From Armatimonadaceae bacterium (GTDB lineage: Bacteria > Armatimonadota > Armatimonadia > Armatimonadales > Armatimonadaceae), in assembly GCA_030447685.1 (NCBI GenBank), contig JAUJOK010000011.1:34519-98518 (forward strand): a stretch of DNA of 64,000 bases. Reading direction: 5' to 3'. The position numbers were made by a program, and so were the translations under genes. The notes beneath the pieces were generated by a model. That model worked only from the letters and a program-made list of their open reading frames with translations, had not been told where the DNA came from and made no database searches. Positions 1-7,546 of this stretch are shown piece by piece (the stretch's first letter is position 1; every line of letters begins with the position of its first letter).

Positions 1-92
1 CGCGTCTGTTCGATATGACTGCGCAGAACCTGCGTGTCGGTTATGGATGCGCCTTCGTCCGGCGCATCCGATTGCACTACCTTTCTCGTCAT
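1..92 (-). CDS. N-terminus of a DUF3618-like protein (partial)
   Basis: Only the first 30 codons are in the window; the gene runs off the left edge. The ATG overlaps the stop of the holin-like gene upstream by four bases (ATGA), so the two are translationally coupled. The visible part ends in a stretch resembling the EIEQTR start of DUF3618 proteins, which are small helical envelope proteins usually found beside holin-like (DUF1469) and DUF883-like genes, as here. The assignment rests on this short motif and the gene order. Function is unknown in the family; an envelope or stress role is inference. Confidence 0.5.
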   Translation of the reverse strand, partial: MTRKVVQSDAPDEGASITDTQVLRSHIEQT

Positions 93-485
93 TTCATGGC
101 CTCTTTTATTTCTTCCAGCGATTTAAATGTCTTATGCGGTGTCAGGTCCTGCCGCTTTAGCGCTTCAAGTCCCTTCATGACGAGGAAGCCGCCCGCCCCG
201 ATGACAAGGATGCCGACGAGCAGAGCTGCTCCCCAGAGGCATACCCGCACGGTCGAGCAGGATGATGAGCGCCGCGATAAGCGCCAGCACCCCGGCATAA
301 ACAAGCGCGCCTCCGGCAGCCAGAAGGCCCATCTGCTTGCCCGCGCGCACCACGTTCCGGGTCGTCTCGGCCTTGGCAAGCGCGAACTCATGGCGGATGA
401 GCGTGATCGTCTCCTGGGTCAGTTCACCCAGAAGATCGCCGAGCGAGCGGTCTTCCTTAGAAGATGGTGCTGGCTGCGGTGTCAT
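89..485 (-). pseudogene. Phage-holin-family (DUF1469-like) membrane protein, frameshifted
   Basis: The start at 485 follows a good Shine-Dalgarno (GGAGAGGGG). Reading goes through an amphipathic helix (LGELTQETITLIRHEFALAK) and a first hydrophobic segment, then must change frame near 238-246 to continue into a second hydrophobic segment and the charged end LEEIKEAMK. Joined, the two frames give a normal holin-superfamily-III/YqjE-like protein of about 130 residues with two membrane helices. The gene overlaps the upstream helical protein by 29 bases and the next gene by four, so it is the middle gene of a three-gene operon. The break is a single-base indel and may be a sequencing error. Confidence 0.65.
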
Positions 486-1005
486 CTCGAATTTCCCCTC
501 TCCAGACCTCCTGGCGAGCCGGAGCATCTGTTACGGTGATGTTAGCAGCGTCTCCTGACCTGCTTTCATCCTGGCCCGAGCTTTTGAGGAAGCGAGCCGC
601 CAGAAACCCGAGCGCGAAGACCCCGCCCAGAAACAGGGCCGGTCGTCTCCTGGCAAATATCTCGGCCTCAACGACGAATTCATCTAAGTCGGTGCGGCGC
701 AGATACCCGGAAAGGTTCTCGACTATCTCGGCGGCCCCGTCCGCGTGCCCGCCCAATGCGTCCTGCTCCTGCCTGCGCAGATTCTGGCCCGTCTGCCGAA
801 CTGCCAGGGCGACCGTTTCCAGACCGCTCACCGCCACTTCCTTCTGGCCCTCCAGGCGCGACTTTATCTGGCTTCCCGCCTGATTCAACGCTTCGCTTGC
901 CTTTTGCTTGGTCTGTTTCACCACCTGATGCGTCTGCCGTTTAGCCTGCTCCGTGAGCGGTTCCCCCGCGCCTCCACTTGCGGATGTCCTGGTAGAATTT
1001 TCCAC
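457..1005 (-). CDS. Helical membrane-anchored protein (DUF883/YtxH-like)
   Basis: 182 residues starting at GTG, with GGAGG and AGGG upstream. The first ~120 residues are polar, rich in Gln, Lys, Ala and Glu, and predicted to form long amphipathic helices with no catalytic motif. One membrane segment (LFLGGVFALGFLAARFL) lies near residues 125-145, followed by a disordered tail. This is the usual layout of small stress or envelope proteins of the DUF883/YtxH type, which associate with the inner membrane and are often co-transcribed with holin-like and DUF3618 genes. First gene of the minus-strand operon. Family assignment is by architecture only. Confidence 0.55.
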   Translation of the reverse strand: MENSTRTSASGGAGEPLTEQAKRQTHQVVKQTKQKASEALNQAGSQIKSRLEGQKEVAVSGLETVALAVRQTGQNLRRQEQDALGGHADGAAEIVENLSGYLRRTDLDEFVVEAEIFARRRPALFLGGVFALGFLAARFLKSSGQDESRSGDAANITVTDAPARQEVWRGEIRDDTAASTIF

Positions 1006-1213
1006 GAATTTCCCTGCCTCCCGGTTGACCCGTATTTACGATTCAACCTCCGTCAATGGCTCATGTTTACCCCTATAAATTACTGTGGAAACCGCACAGA
1101 CATAGCTTTCCCAATCCGGCGAATGCTTGCGCAAACAGGAATCAGGGTGCGGCCCGTCGAACCCGTGTCTGTTCGGCAGTTAGCCGCGCGAGCCTGCAAA
1201 GGATACACCAACT

Positions 1214-1291
1214 ATGAAACTTTCTCTGACCACCGCCGCCGCCGCCGTCGCCGACCGCACTCGCGCCGCGCTCAAGGCTGTCGGACGGTAG
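1214..1291 (+). CDS. Small ORF of 25 residues (possible leader peptide)
   Basis: An ATG follows a well-placed AAAGGAT and opens a 25-codon frame with a basic, Ala-rich, amphipathic product ending in KAVGR. Its stop is four bases before the next small ORF, and a TauE permease follows. Spacing and the ribosome site suggest it is really translated, either as a tiny protein or as a leader coupling translation of the next gene. No homologue is recognised. Confidence 0.35.
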   Translation: MKLSLTTAAAAVADRTRAALKAVGR

Positions 1292-1295
1292 CGGC

Positions 1296-1448
1296 ATGCG
1301 TTCCGACTGGCCTTATGTGGCTCTGTGCCTGGTGATCCCGCTCCTCTGGGGTGTGGCGGCTGCCCGCCTTTTTGACTGGTGGCAGGTACGCCGCAGGCGC
1401 AATGCGCCCGCCCGCGAGGATTCCGACACCGATATGTACTACATTTAA
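1296..1448 (+). CDS. Small single-span membrane protein, 50 residues
   Basis: The start is four bases after the preceding small ORF and the stop five bases before the TauE gene. The N-terminal half is one hydrophobic segment (YVALCLVIPLLWGVAAARLF), followed by a basic cluster (RRRR) and an acidic, Tyr-containing tail. This is a typical single-pass small protein with the tail probably cytoplasmic. The tight packing suggests it is part of the permease operon, perhaps as an accessory subunit. Function unknown. Confidence 0.5.
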   Translation: MRSDWPYVALCLVIPLLWGVAAARLFDWWQVRRRRNAPAREDSDTDMYYI

Positions 1449-1453
1449 CCCGC

Positions 1454-2356
1454 ATGGAGCAGGGAGTTATCTGGTGGGGCGGTCTGGCGGCCTTAGGACT
1501 TGGTGTCGGCGTGATCGCCGGAATGTTCGGGGTCGGCGGGGGATTCCTGCTGACGCCGCTGCTGGCGCTCCTATTCGGCGTTCCGACCGAAATCGCCGTG
1601 GGCACCGGATTATGCCAGATGATCGGGGTGGCGCTGGCGGCTCTGATACGCCATCTTCGCCTGGGGCAGGGCGAGATAAAGGTGGATTGGATTATGCTGG
1701 CGGGCAGCCTGCTCGGTGTCACTCTCGGAGCGCGAACGGTAACGGCGCTGTCGGAGCAGGGTACCGTCACCGTGAGTTCCCATCCTATCAGCGCGGCGCG
1801 GCTGGCAATCTCTCTAAGTTATATAGCGCTTCTGGGAGGGGTAGCGGCATGGATGCTGCGCGACGCGCAACAGCAGCGCCGCCGCCCCTCCTCCGAAGGA
1901 GAAGAAGCATCTCTGCCAGGGCCTCTGACTCGCCTGCGCCTGCCGCCTGTCACCTATCTGCCGCGCTGCGGCTACCGGGTTTCGACGCTCCTGCTTTCCT
2001 ATCTGGGGCTGGCAATGGGCTTTCTTTCCGGCCTGCTGGGTATCGGCGGCGGCGTCGCTTTGATGCCCCTTCTCATCTATGGTATCGGAATGCCGATCCG
2101 CATCGCGGCGGGTACGGGAATCCTGGTGCTGTTAGTCACCTCGCTGTTCGGAACGTTGATCCACGCGCGTCTGGGGCACGTCCACCTGGGTATGGCGATG
2201 ATGCTTTTAATGGGTTCGACTCTGGGGGCGCAGATCGGCGCGACGCTTACCGCGCATTTGGCAGCCCGGCGTCTGCGCGGTTTATTCGCCTGCCTGGTTC
2301 TGCTGACCTCCGCCGCTGTCGCCTGGGATTTGGCACGAAAACTACTCTTCGGATGA
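1454..2356 (+). CDS. TauE/SafE family permease (sulfite/organosulfur exporter family)
   Basis: 300 residues. The protein has the duplicated layout of the TauE/SafE (DUF81) family: each half carries a Gly-rich re-entrant motif, MFGVGGGFLLTPLL near residue 25 and LLGIGGGVALMPLL near residue 196, surrounded by about eight hydrophobic helices. The two halves are joined by a polar linker rich in Arg and Gln. Members move sulfite, sulfonates or related anions across the inner membrane; the substrate cannot be told from sequence. An upstream in-frame start would overlap the preceding small ORF, so 1454 was chosen. Confidence 0.85.
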   Translation: MEQGVIWWGGLAALGLGVGVIAGMFGVGGGFLLTPLLALLFGVPTEIAVGTGLCQMIGVALAALIRHLRLGQGEIKVDWIMLAGSLLGVTLGARTVTALSEQGTVTVSSHPISAARLAISLSYIALLGGVAAWMLRDAQQQRRRPSSEGEEASLPGPLTRLRLPPVTYLPRCGYRVSTLLLSYLGLAMGFLSGLLGIGGGVALMPLLIYGIGMPIRIAAGTGILVLLVTSLFGTLIHARLGHVHLGMAMMLLMGSTLGAQIGATLTAHLAARRLRGLFACLVLLTSAAVAWDLARKLLFG

Positions 2357-2373
2357 GGCGCGTGTAAACGGCG

Positions 2374-2402
2374 TTGACAGTGTCGGCGGCGGCGTGTAGA
2401 AT
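2374..2402 (+). promoter_or_regulatory. Sigma-70-type promoter of the first receiver gene
   Basis: TTGACA at 2374-2379 and TAGAAT at 2397-2402 are separated by exactly 17 bases. The start point would be near 2409, leaving a leader of about 100 bases before the ATG at 2513. It is one of the best consensus promoters in the window and implies strong housekeeping expression. Confidence 0.75.
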
Positions 2403-2512
2403 AAGAGGAAAATACGCCTACTCCGGCGAAACACAGACGACGAACAGCATCGGCGCGGCGCGGGGGCGCGAGTCCCTATCGGAAGCGACGAGGCAAAGAA
2501 AGGATACGTGCT

Positions 2513-2911
2513 ATGGCCCGCGTTCTGGTCGTGGACGACGAAATCAACATCGTCCGCCTTATCCAGGTGAACTTGGAGCGGCACGGCTACCAGGTGGAGA
2601 CCGCTAATAACGGTGTGCAGGCGCTTGCGAAGATTCGGGACAGCCGCCCGGATTTGCTGGTATCGGACGTGATGATGCCGGAGATGGACGGCTTCGAGCT
2701 GCTTGCCAACGTCCGGCGCGACCCGGCTCTGATGGACCTGCCGGTAATCATGCTTACCGCCAAAGCCCAGGATCGGGACGTTATGGAAGGGTACAAGACG
2801 GGCGCAGACATGTACCTGACCAAGCCGTTCAACCCTGCCGAGCTTATCACCTTCGCCAAGCGCATTTTATCGTCGCATCGGGACGGTGACGACGACCGCA
2901 TCGAAATATAG
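2513..2911 (+). CDS. Single-domain response regulator (CheY-like receiver), copy 1
   Basis: 132 residues, receiver domain only. The acidic pocket is the DD pair in VLVVDDE, the phospho-acceptor is the first Asp of SDVMMPEMDG near residue 54, the conserved Thr is in MLTAKA and the Lys is in LTKPFNP. There is no output domain, so it acts by protein-protein contact or as a phosphate shuttle for a kinase such as the hybrid kinase at 36257-42287. AAAGGAT precedes the start. It is nearly identical to the next gene, so the pair is a recent duplication; the copies differ mainly in helix 4 and the tail. Confidence 0.92.
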   Translation: MARVLVVDDEINIVRLIQVNLERHGYQVETANNGVQALAKIRDSRPDLLVSDVMMPEMDGFELLANVRRDPALMDLPVIMLTAKAQDRDVMEGYKTGADMYLTKPFNPAELITFAKRILSSHRDGDDDRIEI

Positions 2912-2963
2912 CCTCACCGCCGCCGCCGCTGCCGCCGCCCCGATTCCGTTCACGACTAACAAG

Positions 2964-3005
2964 CCGTGGAGTCCACTGCCGCTGACGGACTCCACGGTCA
3001 TTTTG
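2964..3005 (+). terminator. Hairpin between the two receiver genes
   Basis: An 11-bp perfect stem (2964-2974 with 2987-2997) with a 12-nt loop is followed by TCATTTTG. The T-run is short, so this may be a weak terminator or attenuator that sets a lower level for the second copy. Confidence 0.6.
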
Positions 3006-3033
3006 TCATTGGTGACAAAGAAAGGAGCACACG

Positions 3034-3426
3034 ATGTCTCGCGTTTTAGTGGTTGACGACGAGATTAGCATCGTTCGCCTTATTCAGGTGAACTTGGAGC
3101 GGCACGGCTACCAGGTGGAGACCGCCAATAATGGTGTGGAGGCGCTCGAAAAGATTCGGCAGAAGCGGCCCGATCTTCTGGTATCGGACGTAATGATGCC
3201 GGAGATGGACGGCTTCGAACTGCTGACGAGCATTCGGCGCGACCCGGCTCTGATGGACCTGCCGGTAATCATGCTTACCGCCAAAGCGCAGGACGCGGAT
3301 GTGTTCAAAGGCTATCAGTTGCAGGCCGATATGTATCTGGCAAAGCCGTTCAATCCCGCTGAGCTTATCACCTTCGCCCGGCGCATTTTATCCTCCCACG
3401 ATGACTACGGCGAAAAAGTGTACTGA
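3034..3426 (+). CDS. Single-domain response regulator (CheY-like receiver), copy 2
   Basis: 130 residues with the same receiver motifs as copy 1: VLVVDDE, SDVMMPEMDG, MLTAKA and LAKPFNP. It differs around DADVFKGYQLQADM and in its short C-terminus. An AAAGGAG site precedes the ATG. No promoter is obvious in the 123-base gap, so it may depend on read-through of the hairpin upstream. Its 3' end overlaps the convergent metallo-beta-lactamase gene by 22 bases. Keeping two nearly identical receivers suggests dosage or partner specialisation, which is inference. Confidence 0.92.
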   Translation: MSRVLVVDDEISIVRLIQVNLERHGYQVETANNGVEALEKIRQKRPDLLVSDVMMPEMDGFELLTSIRRDPALMDLPVIMLTAKAQDADVFKGYQLQADMYLAKPFNPAELITFARRILSSHDDYGEKVY

Positions 3427-4406
3427 TTTCTCCGTGCGGCGGGTGCGGCAGCGGCAACGGTCGGGGTGACGCGGATACGCGCGCCGTCCGTTTCCACTGT
3501 CAGAGCACCGTGCCGATCCGTCCGAAATACGCGCACTCCCCGCCGGGCGAGCCGCTGAACAACCTCCGGGTGCGGATGGTTGAACCCATTTCCCCTGCCG
3601 CACGAGATCACCGCAAGTCGCGGAGCGACACGCTCCAGAAACGGCTCCGTAGACGACCAGCGCGAGCCGTGATGCCCCACCTTGAGCAGGTCGGCGGACA
3701 GGCGTTGCTTTGAGGCCAGCAAGTCCGCTTCCGCCTCTGCCTCCGCATCCCCTGTCAGCAGAAAACGGGCGCGCCCGTAAACGAGACGCAGCACGACCGA
3801 GTGGTTGTTTTCCGGTGAATGGCCGCCCAGAACGCCGCTGCTGCCGGGGCCAAGCACCTCCAGCCGCGCTCCCCCGCCCAGGTCGATCCGCTGCCCGCGC
3901 CGGGCCGTCATGACCGGGATGCGGCGGCTCCGAATCTGCTCGCGCAGCCGCCGGTAGATGGGCGAACCGCTTCCGGGATACCCCGCATCGAGCGCCTGCC
4001 GCACCCGCAGCCGCTTCGTCACCGCAATCAGTCCCTGCACATGGTCGTCGTGCGGGTGTGTCGCAACGATCAGATCGACCGTGTTTATGCCCCGGTGGCG
4101 CAGAAACGGGACCACCACGCGCGCGCCGGGGTCGCCGCCGCTGCGCTCGTCCGTATCCGGGTGCCCCCCGCCGTCCACCACCACAATCCGCCGCGCTCCC
4201 CATCTCCCCGTCGGCGGTCCCTCGATCACGCAGGCGTCGCCCTGCCCCACATCTAAGAAAGTGACGCGCAGCAGCAGCGACGCTCGTGCCGGGCGCGGCG
4301 CGGGAATGTCAGGAGCCGGACGCGGCGGTTTCCACCCGACCGCCACCGCCGCCAGCAACGACAGCAGGATCAGCACGGGGAGCAAAAAACGTTTTGCGGA
4401 GAACAT
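3405..4406 (-). CDS. comEC: ComEC C-terminal metallo-beta-lactamase domain (separate frame)
   Basis: 333 residues. After one hydrophobic segment (residues 7-24) comes a metallo-beta-lactamase fold typical of ComEC/Rec2 C-termini: FLDVGQGDACVIE, ATHPHDDHVQG (HxHxDH), a GDAEAEAE stretch and LKVGHHGSR. In complete ComEC proteins this domain is fused to the competence channel and probably trims DNA during uptake. Here it overlaps the channel ORF by 98 bases in another frame, and the initial hydrophobic helix matches the last helix expected of the channel. A frameshift in one ancestral gene is therefore more likely than a natural split. Confidence 0.75.
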   Translation of the reverse strand: MFSAKRFLLPVLILLSLLAAVAVGWKPPRPAPDIPAPRPARASLLLRVTFLDVGQGDACVIEGPPTGRWGARRIVVVDGGGHPDTDERSGGDPGARVVVPFLRHRGINTVDLIVATHPHDDHVQGLIAVTKRLRVRQALDAGYPGSGSPIYRRLREQIRSRRIPVMTARRGQRIDLGGGARLEVLGPGSSGVLGGHSPENNHSVVLRLVYGRARFLLTGDAEAEAEADLLASKQRLSADLLKVGHHGSRWSSTEPFLERVAPRLAVISCGRGNGFNHPHPEVVQRLARRGVRVFRTDRHGALTVETDGARIRVTPTVAAAAPAARRNQYTFSP

Positions 4407-5934
4407 AGCGATTTACCGGCGGCGCGACGCCCCAGAGCAGGACATAGTACAAGACGACGAAAGCAACGGGCGGCGAGGCAACCGATAGTGCGGCCCACGG
4501 TACGGCGGCAAAACTGAGAACCAGGACGCGCAGCAAAGCAAGCCCCGGACTGAGGAAAACGGCAAAAGCCAGCCCTCCGACAAAGGGAAGGGGAGACAGC
4601 ACAACAGCGGCCAGACCCCCCAGCAGCAAAAGCCCGGTCAGTGCCGCTATGGGCAGATTGGCGACCGGAGCGACAAACGAAAAAAGGTTGAAGTGCAGCG
4701 CCACCAGCGGCCAGGAACCCGCCTGCGCCACCACACCCACCAGAAGCGCCAGAAGCGCAGCGCGCAGCCACCTGTGCATCCACCCCATTCCCGGTTCCCA
4801 CGGATACAAAAGCCTCTCCAGCGGCGGCATCCACGCAAGCAAGGTGCCGACCGCAGCAAACGAAAGCTGCGTGCCCGCATCGTAAAGCGCAAGCGGCTGC
4901 GCGATCAGAATAAGCAGCGCGGCGACAATCAGCGAATTCACGGGGTCGGCGGCGCGGCGGGCCAGCGGCGCTGCCAGCACGATAGAGAGCATTAAGGCGG
5001 AACGGGTAACGGCGGGTCCCGCCCCGGCGGCCAGAGCAAATAGCCAGATTAGCGATAAGATGGCTCCGGCTCGGATCGCCGCGCTGTGCGATACAGGCAG
5101 CGCCTGGAACAGCCCGATCAGAAACGCCGCTAATACCGCCAGATGCAGCCCCGATGTGGAAAGTACGTGGACGGTGCCCGTGCGTGAAAAGGCGTCTTCC
5201 AGATCGGCGGGTATCCCGCCCCGGATCGAAAGAAGCAGGCCGTCCAGCAGTGCGGCGTCGTCCCGGCTTAGATGATGCGCCGTAGCTGCCTGCACCGCGC
5301 CCCGCAGCCGCGCGGCCAGGCCCGCCAGCGACAGGCCGGAAGCGTGACTGACAACGCGAATGTCGGCGGCGCGGCGCGGGGTGAGCGTGGCGAAAATGCC
5401 GCGCCGCGCCAGATAGGCGGCATAATCGAATCCGCCGGGATTGGTAGCGGCACGTGGCGCTTTGAGACGCCCGCGCAGCCAGACCTGATCGCCGTGGAAA
5501 AGCGTCGGCGGGCGGGCTGTCCCAAGCTGGCGCGGTTCGCGCAGCATCACTTGAAGACGACCCGAAGCGGTGCGGGTAGCCGTATAGTCGTGGACGGCGC
5601 GAACCTGAAGAACGAAGACGCGGCGGCCCGGACGCCTCTCCACATCGGAAGCAATCGTGCCCAGCACCCATACGGACGCGCCGCCTGCATAATTCGACAC
5701 GTCGTTGGCGGGCGGCGCGGCGGCAAGCCGGGCGCGGGCCGCGCCGAACAGAACCAGGCAGGAAAGCAGGGCTCAGACCATCAGCGGCGGACGGCGGATA
5801 AGAAGCAGCGCAGCGGCAAGACCCGCTGCCATCGCTCCGATGAGAAAAGCGGGAGAAATCGGCGCAAGCAGAGGCGCGGCGAGTATACCCAGGGCCAGCG
5901 CCCCGAGCGCCGCCAGCGGCGGGCGGATGTTCAC
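4309..5934 (-). pseudogene. comEC: comEC channel part (DNA uptake), with in-frame TGA and 3' frameshift
   Basis: The reading frame starts at GTG 5934, overlapping the dciA stop (GTGA), and gives two N-terminal hydrophobic segments. It is then stopped by TGA at 5773-5775 (codon 54) and reopens at once, giving a DUF4131-like region and the ComEC/Rec2 competence domain with about eight membrane helices and the family motif VLSTSGLHLAVLAAF. The 3' end runs out of frame into the metallo-beta-lactamase part (3405-4406). Intact ComEC carries single-stranded DNA across the inner membrane during transformation. With two lesions the gene is either decayed or carries sequence errors. Confidence 0.7.
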
Positions 5935-6563
5935 CGTGGCGGCAGGGCGCGGCAGCGCGGGCAGGCGGCCTCGGTAGAATTCGCAGCGGGCGGGGCCAGG
6001 TCGCCACAGCGGGAGCAGGGAATCCAGCCGTTGTCCAGCCGCCAGGTACGCATCCGTGCATCCGCCAGGCGGACACGGCGCATGCGCGCGCGCAATTCCT
6101 CGTCCCCAATTATCGCGATGCTCGCCTCGACGGTCGCCATCTCGCCGGGGGAAAGCTCGACATCGTCCAGTTCTTCGCGTGTCGGGGTAAGCGGCGGCGG
6201 CGGCTCCGCCGCCTCCTGCTTTTTACGCAGGCCGCGATTCTGGAACAGAATATCCTTGACAGCCGCTTCGCGCGGGCCACCGAGCGGCGTGCCGATACGG
6301 GCGTTCAGGCGGCGCAGGATATCCGCCTTGTAAAATGTCAGCTCCTGGGACCAGACGGCGGATTTGGTGGCGACACGCAGGATGCCGTTGGAGATGCCCA
6401 GCACTTCGGTCGCCCCAGCCACCTGCGGCCCGACTACCTCGGCCCAGACCAGCGGCGCGGTGTGCTCGCGTATCTTGGCCTCGATCTGAAGCCCCGACAG
6501 TCCCGCCTGTACCAGCGGGCCGACCGCGCTGACCCCCATCCGCCGCTTTCCGCCTCCGCGCAT
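5931..6563 (-). CDS. dciA: DciA-like (DUF721) protein with C-terminal zinc ribbon
   Basis: 210 residues. The first ~100 match the DUF721/DciA fold: LVWAEVVGPQVAGATEV, then VATKSAVWSQELTFYKADIL. DciA proteins help load the replicative helicase DnaB in bacteria lacking DnaC/DnaI. After a charged linker the C-terminus carries two Cys pairs (CSRC, CPRC), a likely zinc ribbon not found in the classical short DciA. AAGGAG lies about ten bases before the ATG. The stop overlaps the comEC GTG by four bases. Helicase loading is known for the family; a DNA- or protein-binding role for the ribbon is inference. Confidence 0.75.
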   Translation of the reverse strand: MRGGGKRRMGVSAVGPLVQAGLSGLQIEAKIREHTAPLVWAEVVGPQVAGATEVLGISNGILRVATKSAVWSQELTFYKADILRRLNARIGTPLGGPREAAVKDILFQNRGLRKKQEAAEPPPPLTPTREELDDVELSPGEMATVEASIAIIGDEELRARMRRVRLADARMRTWRLDNGWIPCSRCGDLAPPAANSTEAACPRCRALPPR

Positions 6564-6644
6564 TCGTCGTGTCTCCTTGCTATTTCGCTGTACCGGGAAA
6601 TTGTACCACAGCTATTCGACGGGCTAAGAACCCCTATCATAACC

Positions 6645-7280
6645 TCAAGAAGGATAGCCAATTTCGGTAAGGTCGCCTGCTAAGTCCTCCAAGGCAATAT
6701 CCTCGTTCAGACGAGCGACAATCTCGGCGGACAACGGGCGATGTGCGTAAACGTCTTCCACTGCCGCAATGCTGACTTCCCTCTCGTAATACTCTTCCGC
6801 CCATCGTTGATACGTCCGTGGGTTGCCGTCCAACAGGGAGAGCAACTCTGCTGAACCGTCTGGGTCGGGGCCGTGCGGGTATTCCATAGTCCCCGTGTGC
6901 CATTGTTGGTCGCTCCAAGTACGCCAAATGCAGAAGGTCGTATACTTGGGCGAGAAGGCTGGCTCTGTGAGGAAATCGTTGAACACAGCAGGGACATCAG
7001 ATAGTACACCTGCCCATGTCGTCCCCTCAGCGGCCATCGGTGACTCGTGGGAAAAGCCTTTGAGAACTGCGCCCGCCTGGTTGAACAGAAGAAACCAGTC
7101 GTCGCCAGAGCCGTCGCGCATAGAAGCCATCATTTCGTCCTCTGCCCAACGTGAATTGAAGGAGTAGTAGCGAAGCGACCAGTCAGGCTCCAGGATTGCG
7201 TCCAGTATCGCCAATGATTGGGTGAGACGCCGCAAAGTCGGAATATCAGGAAGTGCAGTAAGGTTTCGTGTCGAGGTCAT
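6645..7280 (-). CDS. Conserved hypothetical protein
   Basis: 211 residues if started at the ATG at 7280; the open frame extends further upstream, but that part is poor in conserved-looking residues. The protein is acidic, soluble and rich in aromatic residues, with stretches such as LAILDAILEPDWSLRYYSFN and GDDWFLLF. I have seen similar hypothetical proteins in other bacteria but know no function. It has no signal peptide or membrane segment and stands alone between dciA and a class V aminotransferase. The 266 bases upstream (7281-7546) hold no other supported gene. Confidence 0.55.
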   Translation of the reverse strand: MTSTRNLTALPDIPTLRRLTQSLAILDAILEPDWSLRYYSFNSRWAEDEMMASMRDGSGDDWFLLFNQAGAVLKGFSHESPMAAEGTTWAGVLSDVPAVFNDFLTEPAFSPKYTTFCIWRTWSDQQWHTGTMEYPHGPDPDGSAELLSLLDGNPRTYQRWAEEYYEREVSIAAVEDVYAHRPLSAEIVARLNEDIALEDLAGDLTEIGYPS

Positions 7281-7546
7281 GGCTGTACTTGAATCGCCCC
7301 GTAGGTTCCTGGAGTCTGCGTCGATAGCAACTCTATTCGATACCAGATCTGCGCTACACGCTTCTCTCCAACTGATTTGCACGTGACAAAGCACGTCCTG
7401 ACTGTCTCCAGCCGATAACCGCGCACGCAAGCAGACAGAACGCGAGGTGTATGCTGTCTCGTCGTTCATAGCGCACCCGCAGCTGTCGGAAGCGGTTCAG
7501 CCACGAGCAAAGACTACCACATCAGAACCAGGTATTATTAGAGAGT

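Noticed and set aside
5773..5775. TGA in comEC as selenocysteine or recoded Trp
   Set aside because: No selenocysteine-type hairpin is evident, TGA is used as a normal stop by many genes in the window, and ComEC has no selenocysteine site.
4370..6109. A 579-codon minus-strand frame over comEC and dciA
   Set aside because: It is the alternate frame of two recognisable proteins, with Arg/Ala/Pro-rich low-information text.
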